Shown: one piece after another, positions 1 through 5,620 of the stretch | Layout of the letters: every line of letters starts with the position of its first letter | Position numbering within the stretch: position 1 is the stretch's first letter | Translations under genes and position numbers: made by a program | The notes under the pieces: model-generated | Told to the model about the DNA's origin: nothing | The model's database searches: none | The model's input: the letters and a program-made list of their open reading frames with translations, nothing else | NCBI GenBank assembly: GCA_031551875.1 | Contig: JAVBNA010000024.1 | Location: 1 to 12,264, forward strand | Direction of reading: 5' to 3' | DNA from: JAVBNA01 sp031551875 | GTDB lineage: Bacteria > Bacillota > Clostridia > Oscillospirales > Acutalibacteraceae | DNA length: 12,264 nucleotides

Positions 1-218
1 TTTACCCGTAGAACTAAGGTGGTTTCTCATAAAGAGTTCATGGTTGATCTGACTTTACGTATTTGGCACGCCGTCACTACGACGGGCTTGTTTTCATCGC
101 TTCAAAATACAGCATTATCTATATTTAAGTAAACACTCTCATATATCTTAAGCATGATAGCATCAAAATGTTAAGTTGTAAGAAATTTAAACATTTTGTA
201 AATTAGCACTCCAACCAG
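1..218. other. AT-rich left flank, no identifiable gene
   Basis: A plus-strand frame is open from base 1 to a TAA at 130-132 (43 codons) and could be the 3' end of a gene beginning outside the window. I do not recognise the translated tail (it contains the stretch VDLTLRIWHAVTTTG). A short imperfect hairpin (CCGTC at 71-75, GACGG at 81-85) precedes a T-rich stretch and could terminate that gene. A second inverted repeat, ATTAGCA (202-208) and TGCTAAT (224-230), overlaps the -35 box of the promoter that follows. Nothing else is supported here. Confidence 0.3.
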
Positions 219-247
219 TTGACTGCTAATACAATTCGTGATAATAT
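219..247 (+). promoter_or_regulatory. Sigma-A-type promoter of the RT module
   Basis: TTGACT at 219-224 is followed after 17 bases by TAATAT at 242-247. GATAAT at 240-245 is an alternative -10 with 15-base spacing. Transcription would begin near 254, giving a leader of about 290 nt before the reverse transcriptase ribosome site. The -35 box lies inside the inverted repeat 202-230, so a regulator could bind there; that is inference. Confidence 0.5.
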
Positions 248-382
248 GGACATACCTTATACGACTGGGTTTAAGGGAAGAATATTGTTGTCAACTTCTT
301 TCTGAATATTTCTTCGGATAGATAAGCTGCCGCAAACAGAATATTGCAGTTCGCTGTATAGTTTCGTTTGAACAAGCTGATG

Positions 383-411
383 TTGATACATACTTCTAGC
401 TTAATTATAAC
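383..411 (+). promoter_or_regulatory. Internal promoter within the RT leader
   Basis: TTGATA at 383-388 and TATAAC at 406-411 are separated by exactly 17 bases, which is close to consensus. Transcription would start near 418, giving an RT mRNA with a leader of about 145 nt that keeps the hairpin 499-540. It could give the RT mRNA its own start separate from the longer RNA from 219-247. In AT-rich DNA a chance match is possible. Confidence 0.4.
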
Positions 412-498
412 ACAGTTAAGCATTGCACTTAATAGGATAGCTGGTTGAACTAACAAGCCACCATTTAGGTGAAAAAAGTGAATACCACGTTACGGTTG

Positions 499-540
499 TA
501 CCCGTTGGCTAAGGAATGCTATCCTCCATGCCAGCGGGTA
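499..540 (+). other. 11-bp hairpin just before the RT ribosome site
   Basis: TACCCGTTGGC (499-509) pairs over 11 bp (one G-U) with GCCAGCGGGTA (530-540). The loop contains GCTATCCT (518-525), the exact complement of AGGATAGC at 434-441, so a pseudoknot or kissing contact is possible. The ribosome site AAGGAG (548-553) starts 7 nt after the stem. The hairpin could therefore be the ncRNA 3' end, a binding site for the RT, or a translation control element. No T-run follows, so it is not a terminator. Confidence 0.6.
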
Positions 541-561
541 TCTGCATAAGGAGAAAAATGT

Positions 562-1893
562 ATGCAAACTGCAGATGCAAAAATATGGGCATCGTCTGAG
601 AATACCATTAAACGGAGTCAGCGTTATTACGCACATTTTGATTATCGTACAGATTTATCGAAGTGCTGGAAAGACATATCGGATCCCAATAGTATTATAA
701 AGCATAGTTTTTATCCCTTTATTCATTATCTACAAACAACAGAGAAATTCTCTAAAAACGAAGGGCGCAAGCGCAAAGAGCGCGAAATATGCTATGCTTC
801 CCATATTGATAGATGTATTTATCAATACTACAATTATTTGCTAAATAATCTATATAACGATAGATGTCGGGAACTTGACATATCAAATACCGCTGTTGCA
901 TATCGTACAAATTTAAAAAAGCAAAGCAATATCCACTTTGCGAATAGAGCAATCGGCTTTATTCAAAAAAGTGAGGATTGTTATGTCATGATTGGCGATT
1001 TCACTAAGTTCTTTGATAATTTGGATCATCAATACTTAAAAAGACAATGGTGTGCGATACTTAAAGAATCAAAACTGCCTGAAGACCACTATGCTATTTA
1101 TAAAAACATTACTCGTTATAGCTGGATTGAGTTAACAGACATTATGAACGTTCTTAATATTGAGGACACCAAAGCGGGCAGAAAAAAACTCAATGCAATG
1201 CGTAGAATTTTCTCGCCAGAAGAACTGAGAAGTCACAAGAAGCTGATTCAAAAAAATAAAGATTCCGGCATTCCCCAAGGCTCTCCTTTAAGCGGAGTTT
1301 TGGCAAATATCTACATGCTTGAAGCGGATAAAAAAATACATGACCTGGTCTCTTCTAGCAATGGTCTCTATATGAGATACAGTGATGATTTTATCATCGT
1401 TCTGCCGCATCTTGCTGAAGCAGTGGCTGTTGAGGGACTAAAAGAAATCAAAGATCTTTTTAATGGGCAGTTTCCGGGGCTGGAATTACAGAGCAAAAAG
1501 ACTCAGTATTATCACTTTAGCAATAATATGCTTGTAAATTGTGGAACCATGGTTGACACAAACGCTGATTGCTCAAATCGTTATTTGAACTTTCTGGGAT
1601 TTACTTTTGATGGTAATAAGATATCTGTTCGAAGCAAGACTATTTCAAAGTATTATTACCGCATGCGCAGAAAAGCAAAAACTATATTAACTAACGATCA
1701 CTATACGAAAACTGGAAAGCACATTAGCGGAGAGAATCTCTATCGCAAGTATTCGGAGCGAGGCTCAAAAGGTAAAACAGGAAATTTTCTTTCTTACATT
1801 GACCGTGCGGAACTTGAGTTTGGTTCAGACCAAGCTATCCAAAGGGATGTAAAGAGGCATATGGCTAAAATCAGAAAGGCGATTTCCAAATAA
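562..1893 (+). CDS. Stand-alone reverse transcriptase, candidate defence (UG/DRT2-like) RT
   Basis: This 443-aa protein is a predicted RNA-directed DNA polymerase. Visible RT motifs in order are: an N-terminal region with ICYASHIDRCIYQYY (76-90); motif A, IGDFTKFFDNLDH, with catalytic Asp146; motif B, SGIPQGSPLSGVLANIYM (235-252); motif C, YSDD (273-276), with Asp275 and Asp276; and LNFLGFTF (342-349). After that comes a short basic C-terminal region. There is no HNH domain, no maturase signature and no retron VTG motif, and neither a group II intron nor a diversity-generating repeat pair is apparent. Start ATG 562 follows AAGGAG (548-553) by 8 bases; ATG 558 is in another frame and closes quickly. 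Low GC relative to the rest of the window suggests transfer. A single RT preceded by a structured non-coding stretch is the known layout of DRT2 and DRT9 anti-phage RTs. RT identity is secure; the DRT2-like class is my inference from layout and general resemblance. Confidence 0.93.
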   Translation: MQTADAKIWASSENTIKRSQRYYAHFDYRTDLSKCWKDISDPNSIIKHSFYPFIHYLQTTEKFSKNEGRKRKEREICYASHIDRCIYQYYNYLLNNLYNDRCRELDISNTAVAYRTNLKKQSNIHFANRAIGFIQKSEDCYVMIGDFTKFFDNLDHQYLKRQWCAILKESKLPEDHYAIYKNITRYSWIELTDIMNVLNIEDTKAGRKKLNAMRRIFSPEELRSHKKLIQKNKDSGIPQGSPLSGVLANIYMLEADKKIHDLVSSSNGLYMRYSDDFIIVLPHLAEAVAVEGLKEIKDLFNGQFPGLELQSKKTQYYHFSNNMLVNCGTMVDTNADCSNRYLNFLGFTFDGNKISVRSKTISKYYYRMRRKAKTILTNDHYTKTGKHISGENLYRKYSERGSKGKTGNFLSYIDRAELEFGSDQAIQRDVKRHMAKIRKAISK

Positions 1894-1995
1894 CGCCAAC
1901 CGCATTGTGAAATATAGTTTTGCTATTTTTTAACACAGGTAAATATTATGGATAGGTTTAAGAAAAATGAACGTAAATAAATAATTGACATAATG

Positions 1996-2036
1996 AAAAG
2001 GCGTGAAATCTTCGCTGGGGAGATTTCACGCCTTTT
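1996..2036. terminator. Strong bidirectional terminator after the RT gene
   Basis: AAAAGGCGTGAAATCT (1996-2011) pairs perfectly over 16 bp with AGATTTCACGCCTTTT (2021-2036) around a 9-base loop. T-runs on both strands let it end the RT transcript from the left and anything coming from the recombinase side on the right. It closes the AT-rich module. Confidence 0.9.
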
Positions 2037-2041
2037 TTATG

Positions 2042-2145
2042 CCCTCCGTAAGAAACTTCCTCCTGGGACAAGCTGTACACGAATGTTGTCAGTAAAGCGA
2101 GAAAACGGTCACCCTCCCTAAGAAACTTCCTCCTGCGCAAAGCTG
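2042..2145. repeat. 70-bp-period imperfect direct repeat at the broken recombinase end
   Basis: Bases 2042-2075 and 2112-2145 match at 30 of 34 positions; the shared core is taagaaacttcctcctg. On the minus strand both copies encode a similar end: MLTILSSFAQEEVS in the right copy and LLTTFVYSLSQEEVSYGG in the left copy. Similarity extends weakly beyond the 34 bp. The right copy reads TAG where the left reads TAC, which creates the recombinase stop. The 70-bp offset is not a multiple of three, so the copies lie in different frames. This looks like an old partial tandem duplication of recombinase coding sequence. Confidence 0.7.
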
Positions 2146-2500
2146 GATAATATCGTCAGCATCAACTCCCCCTCGGCGGAGAGCGAATGAATATTTTGCT
2201 CTTCAAAGAAGATGTCCACCCCAAGGGCTTTTAACTCCCGCACCGACGCTAAGACGGTGACAGTGTTTCTTGCAAACCTTGAGATGGACTTCGTGAGTAT
2301 TAATTCAATTTTTCCGGCTCGGCATTCGCTGAGCATTTTTTGGAATCCGGGGCGAGTCTCCTTGGTGCCGGTAATCGCTTCATCCGCGAAAACGCCCGCA
2401 TATTCCCAGTCAGGATGCTTGCCGATCAGATCACTGTAATAGGATATTTGCGCCGATAGCGAGTGAAGCATGGCATCCTTGCCGCTGGATAACGGTTCCG
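2118..2500 (-). pseudogene. Truncated serine recombinase (resolvase domain only)
   Basis: The readable part contains SSGKDAMLHSLSAQISYYS, FADEAITGTKETRPGF, ITGT, LTKSISRFARNT and ELMLTILSSFAQEE. These are hallmarks of the catalytic domain of large serine recombinases that excise or integrate transposons and integrative elements. The protein stops at a TAG (2118-2120) right after QEEVS, where family members continue for hundreds of residues through the recombinase and zinc-ribbon domains. At the front, the segment expected to read like YARVSSGKD appears as AEPLSSGKD, so the N-terminal strand with its Tyr-x-Arg is lost or scrambled. It is therefore a non-functional remnant. The frame stays open upstream to 2618, but that extension (containing KLKLHGCTADIEE) does not look like recombinase. 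The remnant marks a former mobile element. Confidence 0.8.
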
Positions 2501-2619
2501 CCCGTTTGAAGGACAAAAGCGTTCCACATTTCCACTTCGACTCTTCGATATCCGCCGTACATCCATGCAATTTTAATTTCGGCATATCCGTCTGTGCCGA
2601 ACTCCGGCTCCATGCCATT
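2490..2619. other. Junction DNA between two gene remnants
   Basis: This stretch joins the recombinase remnant (minus strand) to the DUF3502 remnant (plus strand). Two minus-strand frames are open across it (one reads AEIKIAWMYGGYRRVEVEMW), but I cannot assign either to a family. No promoter, hairpin or ribosome site stands out. It probably marks deletion breakpoints. Confidence 0.4.
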
Positions 2620-2952
2620 GCTTCTCAATGGGAAGGGATGCCGAGCGAACTGGATGAGCAAATGAAAACCTTTGAAGCGTCGGCCATTATTTCCCCCGCC
2701 TACGGATTCATTTTTGACGCGAGCAACTCTCAGTCCGAACTGGAGAACATTCAGCAAGTTATTTCCAAATACTATCAGGCCTTCGGCTGCGGGCTTCTGG
2801 ACATTGATATATACTACCCGAAGTTCCTTGAGGAGCTTAGACAGGCAGGAAGTGAAAAATTAGTGGAAGAAGTACAACGGCAGATAAATATTTGGCACGA
2901 ACAATTTGACAATGTGGCAAGAATTATATCGTGTTGGGGGTATCAATTATAA
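2620..2952 (+). pseudogene. C-terminal fragment of a DUF3502 extracellular sugar-binding lipoprotein
   Basis: About 110 residues ending in WHEQFDNVARIISCWGYQL match the pattern of the DUF3502 tail of family-1 extracellular solute-binding lipoproteins. Conserved-looking parts are SPAYGFIFDASNSQSELENI, then YYQAFGCGLLDIDIYYPKFLEELRQAGSEKL, quoted here only by its ends (YYQAFG and EELRQAGSEKL), then VEEVQRQINIWHEQ. Intact relatives are about 500 residues long with a signal peptide and lipobox, which feed oligosaccharide ABC importers. Here the N-terminal three quarters are gone and the frame fuses into unrelated DNA before 2620. ATG 2638 is preceded by GGGAAGGG, but translation from it would give only a stub. 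The assignment is by recognition of the motif pattern, not by a search. Confidence 0.65.
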
Positions 2953-2981
2953 GTCCATTTTTTATTAAAAACTACCTAAAT

Positions 2982-3025
2982 GGAAAAAAGCGAGGTCGAC
3001 AGTCACAGTCATCCTCGCTTTTTCC
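2982..3025. terminator. Bidirectional terminator between the DUF3502 remnant and the cop operon
   Basis: GGAAAAAAGCGAGG (2982-2995) pairs with CCTCGCTTTTTCC (3013-3025) over 13 bp with one unpaired A and a 17-base loop. T-runs lie on both strands. It directly follows the copZ stop (3025-3027), so it serves the minus-strand cop operon as well as any transcript from the left. Confidence 0.88.
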
Positions 3026-3213
3026 TATATAGGCATAAACCGCTCGTAATTCAAATCGAATACGATATCCAGCCCATAGTCCACAATCACAGTCTTTCCC
3101 TCCAGGCTGACCGCAACCCCAGACACGTCTTCAAGCGCCGACAGCGCCCCCTTAACCGCATTTTCACAATGGGCACAGGACATGCCCTCTACCTTAAACT
3201 ACACCTGTTTCAT
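3025..3213 (-). pseudogene. copZ: Degenerate copper chaperone CopZ with amber codon 5
   Basis: The minus-strand reading is MKQV, then TAG (3199-3201), then FKVEGMSCAHCENAVKGAL, continuing to SLEGKTVIVDY and ending GLDIVFDLNYERFMPI. The metal-binding MxCxxC motif of heavy-metal-associated chaperones is present (MSCAHC). Such proteins are about 65-70 residues with a beta-alpha-beta-beta-alpha-beta fold and hand Cu(I) to CopA. Two defects are visible: the in-frame amber codon, and the step from VDY straight to GLDIV, which lacks the roughly 20 residues of the second helix. Its ATG overlaps the copA TGA (ATGA), with AGGAGG (3221-3226) 7 bases upstream, so translation would be coupled to copA. Restart at Met11 (3181-3183) would lose the first strand. 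A sequencing error could explain the stop but not the missing helix. Confidence 0.78.
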
Positions 3214-5471
3214 AACCTGTCCTCCTGTCTGTTTTTCGCGGCAAAGCGTTTGAGCCTCAGCGCGTTGAGCAACACTGATACCGACGAAAGCGACATGGCC
3301 GCCGCGCCGATCATCGGGCTGAGCAGCGGCCCGCCGAACAGGTAAGCCACCCCGGCGGCAATCGGGATCCCGACCGTGTTGTAGCAAAACGCCCAGAAAA
3401 GATTTTGTTTGATGGTACGGATGGTGCGGTGGGACAACCTGAGCGCGTCAGGCACGCCGCACAGGTCACCCTGCATGAGCACCACGTCGGCCGATTCCAT
3501 CGCGACGTCCGTGCCCGAGCCGATCGCGATGCCCACATCGGCCTGCGCGAGGGCGGGCGCGTCATTGATGCCGTCCCCCACCATCGCGACCCGCCGTCCG
3601 TCCTTCTGAAGCGCCTTGACCGCGCTCGCTTTTTCCTGCGGGAGCACGTCGGACAGCACGCGCGTGATGCCCACCTGCGCCGCGACGGCGGACGCCGTGC
3701 GGGCGTTGTCGCCGGTCATCATGACCACCTCCACGCCCATGTGCCCTAGCTCTTCAACCGCTCGGGCGCTGGAGGGTTTTACCGTGTCCGCCACCGCAAT
3801 GACCCCAAGCAGCTGTCCGTCCCGCGCGGCATACATGGGCGTCTTGCCCTCCCGCGACAGCGTTTCAGCTTCCGCTTCCGCCCCGGCGGCGTCAACACCG
3901 CGCGACATCATCAATTTCAGGTTTCCGATCAGTATGTCCCGCCCGTCCAACCTCGCCGCCAAGCCGAAGCCGGGCAGCGCCTCAAACGACTCGGGCGTCA
4001 GCAGGGCGTCGCCCCTCTCTCTGGCGCGGCGTACAATCGCCGCGCCGAGGGGATGCTCAGAGTCCTGCTCAGCCGACGCCGCCCAGTGCAGCAGCTCTCC
4101 CTCGGTTACGCCCGGCGCGGCCCACAGGTCGGTCACCTGCGGCGTCCCCTCCGTGACCGTGCCTGTCTTGTCCAGCACGACAATCCTGACCGCGTGGGCG
4201 GTCTCGAGCGCCGCGCCGGTCTTAAACAGGATGCCGTATTCGGCGCCCTTCCCAGTGCCCACCAGAATGGCGGTGGGCGTGGCGAGTCCCAGCGCGCAGG
4301 GGCAGGCAATCACGAGCACTGACACAAAAATGGTCAGGCAGAAGCCCGCGTCCTTGCCGCTGACCGCCCACAGCACCGCCGCAAGCAGTGCGATGCCCAT
4401 CACAACCGGCACAAACACACCCGCCACTACGTCGGCCAGCCGGGCGATGGGCGCCTTGGAGCCCTGTGCCTCCTCCACCAGCGTGACGATCTGGCACAGC
4501 GCCGTATCCGCGCCCACCTTGGTCGCGCGGAAAACCAGCCGTCCGTTTGTGTTGAGGGTGCCCGCATACACAAAACTTCCCACACTCTTTTCCACCGGCA
4601 GGCTCTCCCCGGTCAGCATGGATTCATCCACCGCCGCTCTACCCCCGGCCACCGCGCCGTCCACCGGAATGCGCTCACCGGGACGCACCAGGATCAGGTC
4701 TCCCGGCTGAACCTGGTCGGCCGGGAGGGTGAATTCCTCCGCGCCGTGCAGCACGACCGCCGTCTTGGGCGCTATGTTCATCAGCGACTTGATGGCCTGT
4801 GAGGTGCGCCCCTTTGTGGCCGATTCAAGCGATTTCCCCAGCAGGATGAGCGTGATGATCACGCCCGCCGACTCAAAATAGAGCCCCTCCATCGCGGCAT
4901 GCCCATCCCCCGACGCGATGCGCACCGTGGTATATAAGCTGTACAGCACCGCCGCCGACGTCCCGACCGCGATCAGCGAATCCATGTTGGGGCTTCGGTG
5001 CCAGAGCGCCTTGAAGCCGACCGTGTAGAATTTGTAACCCACGATCAAAATGGGCAGCGTCAGCACGAGCTGCGTCAGCGCGTAGGCAAGCGGGTGGGTC
5101 ATGTGGTCGAGAAACGCGGGCAGCGGGAGGCCCGCCATCGGCCCCATGGTCAGGCTGAGAAGAGGCAGGCAAAAGGCTGCCGCGACAAAAAACTTGACCC
5201 ACAGCGCCTGCGCAGCGCGTTCCTTGCCCTGCTGATGCTCATCAACCGGCGCTTCAGGGCGGTATTCCTCGGCGGAAAACCCGATCCCCGCAATTTTGTC
5301 CTCAATGTCGGACAGCATCACAACCGCCGGGTCAAAGTCCACCACCGCCTTTTCCATGGTCAGGTTGACAACCGCCTGCGCAACGCCGGGCAGCCTGCCC
5401 ACCACCTTTTCAATGCGCGCCGAGCAGGACGCGCAGGTCATACCGGTGATATTCAGGGTGACTCTTGTCAT
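3210..5471 (-). CDS. copA: Copper-exporting P1B-type ATPase CopA
   Basis: This 753-aa membrane pump exports Cu(I) at the cost of ATP. Visible in order: one N-terminal heavy-metal-associated domain with MTCASC (11-16); membrane helices between about 90 and 215; the actuator motif TGES (287-290); the transmembrane Cu-binding CPC (390-392); the phosphorylation site DKTGT (434-438, Asp434); SEHPLG (472-477) in the nucleotide domain; GDGINDAP (632-639); and the last two helices with YN (697-698) and MSLSS (726-730). CPC, YN and MxxSS together are the signature of Cu(I) rather than Zn or Cd pumps. Length is normal for a one-HMA CopA. The ATG at 5469-5471 follows an AGGAGGGGAG-type ribosome site. 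The stop overlaps the copZ start. Expression probably responds to copper through the palindrome in the promoter at 5566-5594. The gene is intact. Confidence 0.96.
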   Translation of the reverse strand: MTRVTLNITGMTCASCSARIEKVVGRLPGVAQAVVNLTMEKAVVDFDPAVVMLSDIEDKIAGIGFSAEEYRPEAPVDEHQQGKERAAQALWVKFFVAAAFCLPLLSLTMGPMAGLPLPAFLDHMTHPLAYALTQLVLTLPILIVGYKFYTVGFKALWHRSPNMDSLIAVGTSAAVLYSLYTTVRIASGDGHAAMEGLYFESAGVIITLILLGKSLESATKGRTSQAIKSLMNIAPKTAVVLHGAEEFTLPADQVQPGDLILVRPGERIPVDGAVAGGRAAVDESMLTGESLPVEKSVGSFVYAGTLNTNGRLVFRATKVGADTALCQIVTLVEEAQGSKAPIARLADVVAGVFVPVVMGIALLAAVLWAVSGKDAGFCLTIFVSVLVIACPCALGLATPTAILVGTGKGAEYGILFKTGAALETAHAVRIVVLDKTGTVTEGTPQVTDLWAAPGVTEGELLHWAASAEQDSEHPLGAAIVRRARERGDALLTPESFEALPGFGLAARLDGRDILIGNLKLMMSRGVDAAGAEAEAETLSREGKTPMYAARDGQLLGVIAVADTVKPSSARAVEELGHMGVEVVMMTGDNARTASAVAAQVGITRVLSDVLPQEKASAVKALQKDGRRVAMVGDGINDAPALAQADVGIAIGSGTDVAMESADVVLMQGDLCGVPDALRLSHRTIRTIKQNLFWAFCYNTVGIPIAAGVAYLFGGPLLSPMIGAAAMSLSSVSVLLNALRLKRFAAKNRQEDRL

Positions 5472-5565
5472 GCCTCTCCCCTCCTCGCTCTTTATTTAGA
5501 CCTGTCGTCACGGACAGGCAAAAAATTCTCGCTCATCCATCCTCGGCAGGTTCCCGCACAAGTCT

Positions 5566-5594
5566 ATTATATACTAAAATAGTATACTTTTCAA
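5566..5594 (-). promoter_or_regulatory. copA promoter with a 17-bp palindromic operator
   Basis: Read on the minus strand, TTGAAA (5589-5594) and a perfect TATAAT (5566-5571) are 17 bases apart. Lying between and over them at 5570-5586 is the perfect inverted repeat TATACTA-TTT-TAGTATA. A repressor bound there would block RNA polymerase directly, as expected for a copper-responsive CsoR- or CopY-type repressor. The sequence is not the classic CopY box TACANNTGTA and no regulator gene is in the window, so the regulator is unknown. The mRNA leader is about 90 nt. Confidence 0.72.
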
Positions 5595-5620
5595 TATATC
5601 CGCCTAAAAAGAAGGGGTTT

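Larger units (their letters stand above)
254..545 (+). ncRNA. Candidate structured ncRNA upstream of the reverse transcriptase
   Basis: The stretch between promoter 219-247 and the RT ribosome site has no plausible plus-strand gene but is dense in complementary segments. Examples are TTAAG..GAAG (271-280) with CTTC..CTTAA (393-404), GTCAAC (290-295) with GTTGAT (382-387), CTGAATATT (302-310) with AATATT-G-CAG (340-349), an 11-bp stem 499-509/530-540, and AGGATAGC (434-441) with the loop of that stem (518-525). Defence RTs of the DRT2 and DRT9 types are known to have an ncRNA template immediately upstream of the RT gene, roughly 280 nt in DRT2. Length and position fit, but AT-rich DNA pairs easily and I could not compute folding energies or covariation. 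The alternative is a simple structured 5' leader. Confidence 0.42.

Noticed and set aside
562..1893. Group II intron-encoded protein, retron RT or DGR RT
   Set aside because: There is no maturase domain, HNH or intron domain V hairpin downstream, no retron VTG motif or msr/msd-like inverted repeats that I could see, and no template/variable repeat pair nearby.
2470..2619. N-terminal extension of the plus-strand DUF3502 frame
   Set aside because: The frame is open, but the sequence does not resemble the solute-binding protein and overlaps the recombinase remnant on the other strand; it is fused junction DNA.
3616..4710. 364-codon open frame on the plus strand opposite copA
   Set aside because: It is the antisense shadow of a GC-rich gene. 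It has low-complexity Ser/Ala/Pro content, no ribosome site, and the minus strand encodes an obvious intact CopA.
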